Positions 50,178 to 61,115 of a stretch of 64,000 nucleotides of DNA are shown piece after piece. Origin of the DNA: Hordeum vulgare subsp. vulgare (taxonomy: Eukaryota > Streptophyta > Magnoliopsida > Poales > Poaceae); assembly GCF_904849725.1 (NCBI RefSeq), contig NC_058518.1, positions 8,886,147-8,950,146 of the forward strand, given 5' to 3'. Below the pieces are notes generated by a model, which saw only the letters and a program-made list of their open reading frames with translations, was not told where the DNA came from and made no database searches. Numbering within the stretch: position 1 is the stretch's first letter; the number at the start of each line of letters is the position of its first letter. Made by a program: the position numbers and the translations under genes.

Positions 50178-51366
50178 AGGGCCACCATCCATTACCGCGG
50201 TGCTAGCCTCAACAAACTCCATCCAGGGAACCTATGTTGATCATGGCTATGTAGACTGGTTATATATATGCTGAGACTGAACATTATGTTTCGCTCGTGA
50301 TGTTCTGGAATGACTGTTCTGTACCATCGCAGAGTTTTGCGTCTTATGTATCTTGGGAGTGAGCCTTTAGCTGATAATATATTTCTGGTGATGTTGATCG
50401 TGATACCGTGCGCTGAATAAAGTACCACTTCTTATGTATTACTCTTGTCAAGATGTTCGGTAAGCTAATAATTACTGGAGCTCTGGATAGAGCCAGGTGG
50501 AAGCTTTGCTGAAAAATTCGCTTACAGAAATTACCAGCCCTGTAATGAAAAACCAAGTAAATGAACTAAGAAAGATATATTTGTGTTACGATTCGTAAAA
50601 TCAAGTCTCCAGTTGATTCAGCCATGCATTTCTCTGAATATATGTGCTCCATTTTGCACCAAGAAATATTTTCCTGTAGACTTGTAGATAGAGCTAAAAG
50701 CTGCCAACAAGAAATTACCTTTACTATTTAGCTTGGATCTGACTTGTTTTGACTTTTGTATTGTCTGCAAAAGAGAATTGAACACATGACACAGTATGAT
50801 GAGCTTGATGCCCCTCTTTCACTCCAAGTAGCAACTGTGGTCACCATGAGGTAACATTCCCTTACATCTTTTTCGAAAAGGTATGCTTCTTTTTGCTTTC
50901 TCAAAGTGAAGACATCAAATTACTGTTCTGAATCAGATGTGGTGAACAGATACAGAAACAATTTCCTTCAGGTTCATTATGTACAGTTTCTTCTTCAGTT
51001 TAGACTTCAGACATATGCACTAAGATTTTTGCTTTGAGTGAGGTTCACAGGCACTACTAAGGTTTCCTCTGAACTTTTTGCAGGCACCGCAGACAGACAG
51101 AAAGGGATGCTCTCTCTGCACCCAGCATTACATGCTTGGAAGCCAAGTCTCGCCGTCAGAGATCAACGCTTAAAGCCTTGGCATGATTTAATTTAAACAC
51201 TCGATGGCAATGGCAATGGCAATGGCAGGCGCTGCATCTCTCTTTTTCTCCATTGCCTTTGCTTTGAAGCAATTCATCGCATGCCCAAACTGAGGCTACA
51301 AATACATTGCATGCTCTCTTGTGTTGTTCCATCCTGCAACCAACACTTCCATTCCAGGTATAAGTC
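50178..51366. other. TFB5 3' flank and promoter region of the cysteine protease
   Basis: No further gene seen. An ATGGCA hexamer repeat lies at about 51,203-51,228. A CTACAAATAC element at 51,297-51,306, about 60 bp before the ATG, could serve as a weak TATA box. Confidence 0.4.
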
Positions 51367-52528
51367 ATGGCCTCCAAGCTCTCGGTTGCTGTTCTTCTCC
51401 TCTGTGTCGGAGCATGTGTGGCTCGCAACAGCGACTTCTCCATCGTCGGGTACTCGGAGGAGGACCTGTCGTCGCACGACAGGCTCGTCGAGCTGTTTGA
51501 GAAGTGGCTGGCCAAGCACCAGAAGGCGTACGCGAGCTTCGAGGAGAAGCTGCACCGGTTCGAGGTGTTCAAGGACAACCTGAAGCTCATCGACGAGATC
51601 AACCGGGAGGTGACCAGCTACTGGCTCGGCCTCAACGAGTTCGCCGACCTCACCCACGACGAGTTCAAGACCACCTACCTCGGCCTCAGCCCTCCTCCGG
51701 CTCGCCGGAGCAGCAGCCGGAGCTTCAGGTATGAGAACGTGGCCGCCCATGACTTGCCCAAGGCGGTGGACTGGAGGAAGAAGGGCGCGGTGACGGACGT
51801 GAAGAACCAGGGGCAGTGCGGCAGCTGCTGGGCCTTCTCGACGGTGGCGGCGGTGGAGGGGATCAACGCCATCGTGACGGGCAACCTGACGGCGCTGTCG
51901 GAGCAGGAGCTCATCGACTGCAGCGTGGATGGCAACAGCGGCTGCAACGGCGGCATGATGGACTACGCCTTCTCCTACATCGCCTCCAGCGGCGGGCTCC
52001 ACACCGAGGAGGCCTACCCGTACCTCATGGAGGAAGGCAGCTGCGGCGACGGCAAGAAGAGCGAGTCCGAGGCGGTGTCGATCAGCGGCTACGAGGACGT
52101 GCCGACGAAGGACGAGCAGGCGCTGATCAAGGCGCTCGCCCACCAGCCCGTCTCCGTCGCCATCGAGGCCTCCGGCAGGCATTTCCAGTTCTACAGCGGG
52201 GTAACTAAGCACTAACTCTTCTTGTCTCAACATTTGGCTCTGAAGTACTCCATGTTTGAAACAGCTTCAATATTCCGAAACACAATTTTTGTTCCTCTAT
52301 CTATAGGGGGTTTTCGACGGTCCGTGCGGCGCGCAGCTGGATCACGGCGTGGCGGCGGTCGGGTACGGGTCGGACAAGGGCAAGGGGCACGACTACATCA
52401 TCGTGAAGAATTCGTGGGGCGGCAAATGGGGCGAGAAGGGGTACATCAGGATGAAGAGGGGCACCGGCAAGAGCGAGGGCCTCTGCGGCATCAACAAGAT
52501 GGCCTCCTACCCTACCAAGGACAACTGA
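51367..52528 (+). CDS. XCP-type papain-like cysteine protease, 351 aa
   Basis: Two exons, 51,367-52,200 and 52,307-52,528 (GTAACT donor, CTATAG acceptor). Residues 1-20 are a signal peptide. The I29 propeptide follows with an ERFNIN-type helix ([17 protein letters not shown], about 60-76) and [12 protein letters not shown]. The mature enzyme starts near 130 ([13 protein letters not shown]). Catalytic residues: Q148, C154 (GQCGSCWAF), H291 ([10 protein letters not shown]) and N313 (KNSWGGKWG). There is no granulin tail. The [11 protein letters not shown]-terminal propeptide and [13 protein letters not shown] end are typical of xylem cysteine peptidases XCP1/XCP2, which act in vacuolar autolysis of tracheary elements. 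All required residues are present, so it is likely active. Long open frames on the opposite strand are GC-driven shadows. Confidence 0.93.
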
Positions 52529-53227
52529 TGATGTTCCAGGCTGAGATGCTGCATCCAGGGGATACATTTAACCATCCTTGAGAGTCGTTGCTCTTCGTCT
52601 TTGCATTTGTCATGTTTTTTTCTCTTGTGTTGTTTCTTTCGGTTAATTAACACGACGACGATGGATGGAATAAGAAAAAAAAGGAATGTTTTCAAGTTTC
52701 CTTTGAGATTGCTGAGCTTGTCTGGTTACTGTGTTGAGTGACATGTCTTGAAAGTTCATAACAAGACATAACCCCATAATCTTTACACCAAGGAATCATA
52801 GCAAGACATAACCCCAGTGCCAAGAAACAACTGGAAACGCCTCAACTAGAAAAATGCATTCCCAACCAACACCACATCTAGCCCAACGATTCATCATCCA
52901 AGGGCAATAGTGCAAAGACAGAAATAGTTGCAGTTGAACAGCAAAACCTAGCTAGCAGCCTGCACCAGATCCATGACACTTCAATCCAATACTTTTGTTT
53001 ACTAGACCAACCAAAAAAATTCTCGTACTTCGGAGTCCAAAAATGGATTAATGGAATACTAGTTGCTTGCCCGTGCGTTGCCACGAAATAAATTATACAA
53101 TAATAATATACATTTTTTAATACAGCAACTATCGAATAACTATACAAAGAAATGTACTAAGAGGTCGTTTCACCACCATTTTGCAAGAGGTAAACATGTT
53201 TCACTCTTATTTTTGTAGACATATATC
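52529..53227. other. 3' flank of the protease gene and repeat debris
   Basis: A short duplicated phrase GCAAGACATAACCCCA lies near 52,750-52,815. TTGCCCGTGCGTTGCC at about 53,069 resembles the repeat end at 431. No gene seen. Confidence 0.4.
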
Positions 53228-53404
53228 CAGTGGCGGAGCTAGAGAAGAAATACTGAAGGAGCGAAAGGCTAATAAAAAAATCTTGAGGGGGGCAAAGACT
53301 ATATTTTTTTTCTAATTAAGCACTTCCAAAAAAAAAAATCTTCAGACATTTTGTCAAGGTTGGGGGTCATGGCACGTGCAGGAATGCATGTAGCTCCACC
53401 AATG
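53228..53404. mobile_element. Short TIR element (hAT-like MITE), 177 bp
   Basis: Starts CAGTGGCGGAGCTAG and ends with the complement of CATTGGTGGAGCTAC. The flanking octamers CATATATC and CCGATATC agree at six of eight positions, consistent with a decayed 8-bp target duplication of the hAT superfamily. No coding capacity. Confidence 0.6.
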
Positions 53405-55408
53405 CCGATATCCACCCTCGTCCTCACCCTAGTGACATTAATGACAATGGTCGGCTTAACCTCCTTCCACTTGTTTTGACACAAGCACATGATTTGGAAA
53501 TGGAATAATAGTCATCCTATTTCATGAAGACATTAGTCGAATGGCATACTACATATGTCCTCCCTCTAGTGATTAAAACATCTTCTATTAGTTTACAGAT
53601 GTCTTTGCTTACACAGGGCCATCCTCCTTTAAAAAAAATAAGAAGCAAATAATGTGGTATGATTCATGGGTAATGGGTATCCATTGCCATCCCTGGGTAT
53701 TAAGTCTCATTAGATGACATGTAACACGTAACATGTTTAATCACATCAACAATAGCATATACCATAAGCTAATTAATTTCCTTTTGTTATAATGAATAAG
53801 AAAAATGATAGTAGAAACATATGATATTCAATAAAAAATACCATGTCCACTGTTGTATATTTACATGGAATTTTTGTAGGAATATCCATTCTAATAAAAA
53901 ATTGCTTAGAGCATTGACTACCAGTTACATGAAAGTGGATGCATGCCCTTATAAATAAGTCACCACCAAGTCCTAATCAGCAATGGAGTTTATTCCTTCC
54001 AACGAAAGAAGTGGTTTATGATCTGAAAAATAGAACCGGAAAACATTTAGTGAAGAGTAACCGAAAGTAGTAGCGAATGACAAGCGCATACATATGTCTG
54101 AATATATGTGCAACACCGCATGAACTGTAAATCACAGGTATATGAACATCATGGTTTCCACTTTCCAAAAAAAATTCAAACACAAATTCAACCTGATTAG
54201 TACATGTTCAGGTCTTTCATATTTCCTTGAATTTATCTTACCTATTTTGATGTTCGTTCAACATCTGAGATCTAATGGAACAAGATACATTACTGGATTG
54301 TGTTCATCTCCAATGTAGTTACACTGGAACAATCGAAAGCACTCATCTGATGGGAAATAAGCCAAGCTTGAAAGGCATGTGACGTATTTTACATATTGGG
54401 AAAAGCTTAGCTGATCACAAGGCACATCTGATACTTGCAAGTGGTACTATCTCACCGTAAAATGCTACAAATAGGCATAGGCTAATCTGCATTGGTTTAC
54501 CAAAGATAATCTAAAAATGCTTAGTTTTATTGCATTCAACATATTTTTTTAAACCCTTAAAATACTCCGTAGACAATTATTATGATCAACTACATTTATG
54601 AAGATCATTCTAAAATACACTTAAGAATTTTCCAGAACTAACGTATTATATAAATTTGAGAGCAACATCTTAATGATGGGATTAACAAGAAGGCGTGTAC
54701 TAAATCCAGCATCATCTTAATTTTAGTGATCTAAAAGATATTATATTAGTTTACAGATGGAGTAACATATAGATATTTAGCTAGTCTTAACTATTAGGTA
54801 GGTGTGTATAGAAAGCTCTTGACTACAACATTTTAGTACATCATAGTACAAAAGGTTCAGCGATGTGGAGCTTACAAAGTATTCCACCTTAGTTTATCCT
54901 ACATTGCTACAACCTACATCTATTTACTTGCAAGAGTCCTGAAAGAATTGTTGTTACATGACACAAATATGGCTATCAAAGAAAAACAGAAAGCAAGCTG
55001 CATTCTATGCCAAAACCAGGGAATATCACCTGTCGTAGGAGTATTTTCAGCAAGAACCGTGATGTGCTACTACTCCTATTTTCAGGAAAGAAATAAGATA
55101 GATGCAGCACTAACAAGATGTGGGATACTAAGCAAAAGCAAAACAATTTTCAGCGAGAAATATGAAATTAACTCTGATGTGCTGCTACAGCCGTTCGTGT
55201 AACCTTGTCGTTCTCCACCCCATTGGCCACGCAGCACGCTCTACTCCGATGGCTGACCCCACCCCTATCCATCACAATAAGTAGACTATTCCATGTACAG
55301 AATGGCGTAACAAACACAACAAGACTATCAAATTTCAGTTATAAATAAAGCAAAACTCTGACCATATTTACGGAAAAGAAAAATATAATTTTTCCTAGAC
55401 TACGTGTT
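53405..55408. other. Unassigned sequence with Stowaway remnants
   Basis: Half-MITE text (CATCTTCTATTAGTTTACAG at 53,579-53,598 and ATATTAGTTTACAGATGGAG at 54,743-54,762) shows decayed Stowaway copies. The rest is AT-rich and without recognisable genes. Confidence 0.45.
54724..54765. mobile_element. Half of a Stowaway MITE
   Basis: TAGTGATCTAAAAGATATT continues to TTAGTTTACAGATGGAGTA, the right arm of the common element. The left arm is missing. Confidence 0.6.
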
Positions 55409-55567
55409 CATCCTGGAACTATCATCCCATTCCCATCTCCATTAGAAGTCCATGCTCGTACCTCTTCTTCATCCTGGAACTATTATCCCTTCCATCTCCA
55501 TTAGAAGTCCATGCTCGTACCTCTTCTTCATCCTGGAACTATTATCCCTTCCATCTTAATTAGAAGT
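55409..55567. repeat. 59-61-bp tandem repeat, about 2.6 copies
   Basis: Units start CATCCTGGAACTAT at 55,409, 55,470 and 55,529 and contain CCATGCTCGTACCTC. Very similar to one another. Non-coding. Confidence 0.93.
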
Positions 55568-55572
55568 TGCTG

Positions 55573-55795
55573 GAAGAATATGTATCAAAAAATAGTGCAT
55601 GCCATAACCAAGAAATCAAGATCAAGCACAAGTCTTATATTACTAATCAGACCAGGGAGAGAACCGTACAAAATTTGAGAGAATATGTATATGTATTATT
55701 AGTGCAGATCATAACTAAGAAATCAAGATTGACTTTTTTACTCGAGTTCTCTATTAGGAATCAGACCAAGAAGAGAACCGTACAAAATTTCCACA
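55573..55795. repeat. Tandem duplication of about 110-118 bp
   Basis: AAGAATATGTAT, AACCAAGAAATCAAGAT, AATCAGACCA-G-AGAGAACCG and TACAAAATTT recur in order in 55,573-55,680 and 55,681-55,795, with some divergence. Confidence 0.7.
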
Positions 55796-57411
55796 CCCAT
55801 GTCAGCAGGCAGCGAGTCGCCTGGCTCAGAATTTATCTGTACAAGGACAATTAAAACCTCTAGTCAACATTTCCTACTTTCTAGAATACTGCATACAACA
55901 CATCCTGAAAAACTACTGCATACAGCATAACTTTGTTGTTTGAGGTGAACTGGCATCTAGTCAACATTGAGTTTTTTTTAAGAAAGTAGAGATCCAACTT
56001 ATTCTTACTTGTGAGGAAAAGCCTGAAGCCTACCATCGCAAGCTCATGCATTGTCCATCTTAGAGCACCTAATTCTTCACAGCAACACGGTATCCAGTTG
56101 TTGACAGACAGATCATCATCATCCCATGATACATTGTATAGGACGGGGCCAGCGCACACACACACACACATCCTAAGTTGGCCGCGCGCGAGATACTTAC
56201 ACACACAACGATATCCACGTATGAAAACCCTTCAGTCTGTCGGGTGAAATCCTGAAAGTCGCCTCCGCTTTAACTTGTGCGGCGCTTCACCAAGGTAGGC
56301 TGATGTCCCACAAGCGTATGGGATCGCAATAGTTTTCGAGGGTAGAGTATTCAACCCAAATTTATTGATTCGCTCACAAGGGGAAGCTAAAGAATATTCT
56401 CAACTATCACCGCGTCGAGCCTCTGCTGTCCTGGTCGACTCTCTAGGGCTGCAGACCCACACCACTCAAACCCCTACTGCAGAGAACCATCAATCATTAC
56501 CGACCAATGCTGAGTATCACGTCTCTATCAGACCACCGATACCTAGTCCGATCCACGGGTTTCTCGCTATCCCGCTGAAATAGGCTACGATTCTCCGAAT
56601 TCTTACGTTGTAGCCCCTCCATCAGCATAGAGTGAAGTCTTCCACCAGACTCCAGCTCCACCTTCAACACGACTCCATGTAGCTGGCCGTGCTACCCCAC
56701 GCCCTGTCGACTTCAAGCTCTCATGTGTGCATTGCCTTGAATCAACCCTGTGTCATAGTATGTCGAAGCCGCACAAGCCCTCAGACATGCACCACGTGTT
56801 TCCACGCCCCAGAAGTTGGCCACCATCAGCATCACGCTCATATGTCGTCGTCGCTGAAATCACCATCCTCTTGTGCTTTGACCGACATCCCCATCGATCC
56901 ATCAGACTATCCAGTCCGATCCTGCCGAAATTATCCGACTACAACCATGCTCCACCTTATGTCATGTCCACCCCGCACATCTCCGTGCATTGCTTAATGC
57001 CCTATGTATGCATGATCTCGACACGACACGCTCCAGACTCCTCTGAGCCTTATACGCATGTCGTCATCCTCGATTCCCATTTGACCGCCAGTCGAACAAC
57101 ATCACTGTTGCCATACCGTCATCTCCTTAGCGTAGGAAGCAAAGAACACAAAAATAATCCATGTAGTCTCTTGTACGTGTGCAACCAACTCAAGCATGTT
57201 CATCCACACCAGTAGCAGCATATGACTTATTGACTAATTTTCTTATACTATCCTTCTCCACGCATGAGATCAACATGTCATGGCAGCCAATGAATCCCAT
57301 GTTCCAACCTCATACACAAACCGGCGCCTGCAGCGCACACCACCTCCCGCGAGATGGGCCGGCCCGTCTTCCATTTTTTGTGTGTTTTTCAAACTGGGTG
57401 AAAAATTGTCC
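55796..57411. other. Repeat-derived intergenic sequence
   Basis: A (CA)n run lies at 56,154-56,170. The phrase TTCGAGGGTAGAGTATTCAA near 56,335-56,354 belongs to a sequence I remember as common in Triticeae repeats. C-rich, low-GT sequence from 56,400 to 57,200 has open frames without family signal. GGGCCGGCCCG near 57,355 marks another repeat edge. Confidence 0.35.
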
Positions 57412-57478
57412 TATTGGGGATTCGAACCCACGACGAAGATGTATAGCATTAGGTACTATAACCACTTAGCCACCTCAA
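57412..57478 (-). tRNA. tRNA-like sequence (probable pseudo-tRNA or SINE/repeat element)
   Basis: On the minus strand an A-box-like TGGCTAAGTGGTTATAG is followed by a perfect B box GGGTTCGAATCCCC about 40 bases later. Spacing and T-arm resemble a tRNA, but I cannot pair a good acceptor stem, and it lies inside repeat-like text. Probably a tRNA-derived relic. Confidence 0.35.
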
Positions 57479-57599
57479 ATTGCCGTGATTATGTAGATGT
57501 TTTATCAATTTTATTCCTCTTTCTCGGTTTTCTTTTTCTTTTTTCTTTTGCCGCTTTCTTTTTTCTATGTTTCTTTTCCTTATTTTCACCGCCCCTTTT

Positions 57600-58260
57600 T
57601 TAATTCGAAACTTTTATCTTCAAAATCAAAGAAATCTTTTTCAAAACTGATGAAATATTTCAAATTCGATGAACATTTTCCAGAACAGATGAATTCGTTT
57701 TCAATTTCGATGAACTTTTTTCAGATTTAATGAACTTTTTCCAAAATCAATCAACTTTGTTTAAAATCTGATAAACCTTTTTTAATAGCATGAACTTTTT
57801 TCAAATTTGATGAACTTTCTTTAAAATTTGGTGAACTTTTTTTATTGTGTTGAACTATTTTCAAATTAGATGAATTTATTTAAAATTTGGTGATTTTTTT
57901 TGCAATTTGGCTGAACTATTTTCAAATTTGATGAACTATTTTTAAAATTCGGTGAACCTTTTTTCAATTGCCTTGACCTATTTTGAAATTTGATGAACTT
58001 TTTAAAATTGCATTGAACTATTTTTAAAATTCGGTGATTTTTTTCCATTGGATTGACCTATTCTCAAATTTGATGAATTTTTTTTTAAATTTTGTGATTT
58101 TTTTCAATTGGACGGACGTTTTTCATATTCGATAAACGTTTCTGAAATTTGTGAAATTATTTTCGAAATTTCGTGAAAAAAAATTAATTTCGTGGAGTTT
58201 TCTCAAATTTATGAACTTTTTTCGATTTGTATGAAGCTTTTCCAAATTTTTTAAATTGGT
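57600..58260. repeat. Degenerate TGAACTTTTTTCAAATTTGA tandem-like repeats
   Basis: The stretch consists of variants of GATGAACTTTTTTCAAA and AAATTTGGTGA at spacing near 20-60 bp on the + strand. Low complexity. Apparent open frames are incidental. Confidence 0.7.
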
Positions 58261-58379
58261 GGTTTTAATTTTTTTATTGCATTTCTTTCCAAAGTTTATG
58301 TTTCTTTTTATATAATTTTATATATGATACCAAAGTTCATTCCAATGTTTTTTTCCAATGTTCAAAGTTTATGTTTGAG

Positions 58380-58906
58380 AGTTCATTTGTAGTGCTTTTC
58401 AATTTTTGGGTCGTTTAACTCAAAAAATAGTAAATACATGAAAAATACCAAATGCAGTCAGAAAGTGGTGAAAATTGATTATGTGGCCTTGAATGGTTAA
58501 TTTTGAACACACAAAAAGTCTGGAGTTTAAATAAGTTCAAAAAAATGAAATCCCTTTTGTAACAGATGAGTTTTCATAAGAAACTCTGATACTTCGAAAG
58601 AGATTGTCCGATTTATACACGAAGTGCATTCAGTTTTTGCCGCAAATCTCTCAACTTTTTAGCACACATGCTATGTGGGTGAAATGATGATACCATGCGA
58701 ACTTTCAACCCATTCAGAGTTCATTTGTAGTGCTTTTCAATTTCTGGGTCATTTAGCTAAAAAAATCAGTAAATGCATGAAAAATAGCAAATGAAATCAG
58801 AAAGTGTTGAAAATTGATAATGTGGCTTTGAATGGTTAATTTTGAAAACACAAAAAGTCTAGAGTTCAAATAAGTTCAAAAAAATGAAACCTTTTTTGTA
58901 ACAGAT
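58380..58906. repeat. Internal direct repeat in the CACTA 3' portion, two copies
   Basis: GTTCATTTGTAGTGCTTTTC, CAGAAAGTG-TGAAAATTGAT and AAAAAGTCT-GAGTT occur in order at about 58,380-58,567 and 58,720-58,906 (offset about 340 bp). Confidence 0.85.
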
Positions 58907-59217
58907 CTGTTTTTGATTAAAACAGACATTCAAAATAATATAAGCCTACCAAATTGAATGTAATGATAAAACATAGTAATATTAAATAGCAGGAAAAAGA
59001 ATCACTCAAAAATCTATTTTTTAGTAAATTTATTCACAAAAGAAAATAAATATATTACAAAACGAAAAAAATGCAACCTACTCGGCCACCACGGCCTGAA
59101 TACGACTAGAAACCCAACCAGAGAGTTGGGCCAGGATTCAGGCCCGCAGAAGGCCCAATAGGCCCATAGAAGGTAATTTTTGAAACGGCGGAGGTCACAA
59201 AAGAACAATATAAATAC

Positions 59218-60505
59218 ATGCACGGGAAGCTTCTCGTCAAACCTGGTCATCCTCATCTAAAAACGATGATGCACAAATTGCATGGGTGGTACATGAAAAC
59301 TTGCATGGAGTGTGGGAAAGACGCTATGTATGTGGCAGTGAAACCAGAGCACGAATTCATTGGACTTCCCGTGATTCCTATTCAATTTGAGGAGTTATTT
59401 CAGTTATACAATCAACTGGCCCTCGACAAACAACTCATGACTTCCTACTGTATGTAAGTATTACTTCTATAGTTAAGTCTCTAGCTCAACTCGTTCATTG
59501 CATGTATATATAATTATCTTCATTATATGTATTATGTAGATTGAAGATCGTCGAATTAAAAAAAACATGAATCTTCGACGTTCATTCATTAGCCCAGATG
59601 TCGTAAGTGAATTGACAGTACGAAACTCAATCAAAGACACCAAGGAGAACTTGCTAAACTCGTTCCTTATACATCAAAACAAAAGGGAAATAATCTTTCC
59701 TTATAATTTCAAGTGAGTGTTGCTATCTTCTCTGTATATTAGGTTTCGCTTACTCGGGGTTAAGTAATGTAATTGATGGGTTATATATGCATGCGCAAAT
59801 ACCACTTTATTCTGCTATCCATTGACGTTCGAGTGCATTAATAATTGTCTTAGACTCGAGACGTAAAGCCGAAGAGGAGACATGACTGCAATGCTCAAGA
59901 AGTAATTTCAGTCAATACCGGAACCATATCGGCATGCAACTTTCGTTAATTTCCTGATATCAAGTAATCATTTTCTTTGCCTGGCAGGGTTTGAAAGAAG
60001 TTCGCCAATAAGGTTCCCAGTCTAAACAAAGAGTTGTGATTTACGCACCCCAAAGTAAGTAGTACTAGATAGTTCCACGCATCTCTAATTGATTCAATTT
60101 TTCATCAATATATCATTACCATGCTTGCTTATCAGTTTGATTGAACTCTATTCCCGTGAAGTGTATGTACCAAAAAGAAGGGACTGTTTTATGTGGATAC
60201 TACGTATACGAGTTCATTCGCTACTCGATCTATGAGCGGGGCTTCTCTAAGGAACTATTTGAAGTACATAAACAATGTTCACAATTTTATATTATATATT
60301 ACCATCAATTATGTTGAGTTTTATTCATATATATGCATGTATTGACCCCCTTTTTAAAATTAGATCTGGAAGATGCGGGATGAACTCCTACCATATGATC
60401 GCATACGAGCAATTCAGGAGGAATTGGTGGGATTCTTTCTTGACCACATCATATCTAAAGACGGAGAATAGCATTCGGATTTGTTATTCAATCTTAATTA
60501 GATGA
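59218..60505 (+). pseudogene. CACTA-associated Ulp1-like (C48) protease remnant
   Basis: A first exon reads HLKTMMHKLHGWYMKTCMEC, then IQFEELFQLYNQLALDKQL to 59,457. A second, about 59,540-59,710, reads LRRSFISPDVVSELTV and KREIIFPYNF. Later pieces give a VYVPKRRDCF-type stretch near 60,165 and a final exon near 60,365 reading KMRDELLPYDRIRAIQEELV with FFLDHI. These are the ordered blocks of the second long gene product of Triticeae CACTA elements. The catalytic HYILLSI and GTNLCGYYVC regions are degraded, so it is inactive. Confidence 0.75.
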
Positions 60506-60893
60506 TGTTATATTGTAAAAGATGTTAGGGACTGTAAATGGTTTCCTTGATTTTCTTATTAGCTAGCGTCAAGCTCTTTCTATATGTATAGCAGCTAGTG
60601 TCGACCAAGCACGGAAAAAGAAAGGACACTTCTCTCTATTAGCTAGCTAACACAATATGAAATCACTAAATTAACCCTCCAAAACCCCCAACCCCCCCCC
60701 CCATTAAAAACAAAAAACAAAAACCCCAGATCCGGCCAGATGCTGACGTGTGGATGCCATTTGGTTCTGGTTGGTGTGACCAACCGGGACTAAAGTTCCT
60801 CCTGCCTGGGCTCCCCGCAACGGCCACGTGAAGCTCCTTCTGTCCCGGTTCGTAAGCCCATCGGGACTAATGGGCCATTTTCTACTAGTGTTG

Positions 60894-61115
60894 CTACAAG
60901 ATCAATCACGCTAGGTGATTTGCTCATCAACTATAAATGATCAACTACAACTCATGATCATACCAAACTACCGTTACTACAAGATCAATCACACTAGGTC
61001 ATTTGTTCATCAACTATAAATGATCAACTACAACTCATGGTCATACCAAACTACCATTACTACAAGATTGATCACACTTGGCGATTTGTTCATCAACTAC
61101 ACAAACTGTCCATGA
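60894..61115. repeat. 83-bp tandem repeat, about 2.5 copies
   Basis: Units start CTACAAGATCAATCAC at 60,894 and 60,977 and CTACAAGATTGATCAC at 61,060. The first two are 83 bp. The array begins right after the CACTA terminus and its TTG. Confidence 0.93.

Larger units (their letters stand above)
58380..60890 (+). mobile_element. 3' portion of a large CACTA transposon
   Basis: Contains internal repeats, Ulp1-like protease exons, subterminal CAACCGGGACTAAAG and TGTCCCGGTTCG motifs (60,780-60,870), and the terminus TTTTCTACTAGTG ending at 60,890, the inverted form of CACTAGTAGAAAA. It has the same family features and orientation as 46,090-47,800. The flanking TTG at 60,891-60,893 has no matching copy at the decayed 5' end, so one insertion event cannot be proven. 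Confidence 0.75.

Noticed and set aside
51274..52233. Long minus-strand open frame (319 codons) opposite the cysteine protease
   Set aside because: It is an antisense shadow of a GC-rich exon with biased third positions. The + strand encodes a complete papain-like enzyme with all catalytic residues.
56365..57215. Open frames up to 162 codons in C-rich sequence
   Set aside because: Composition-driven lack of stops. No recognisable motifs, and surrounding text looks repeat-derived.
57497..57730. Phenylalanine/leucine-rich open frame resembling a membrane protein
   Set aside because: It lies in T-rich low-complexity repeats (TTTTCTTTT, TGAACTTTTT), which translate to hydrophobic residues by composition alone.
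46090..60890. Calling 46,090-60,890 one complete CACTA element
   Set aside because: The 5' terminus is decayed, no matching 3-bp target duplication is seen, and most of the transposase is missing. The two portions are listed separately.
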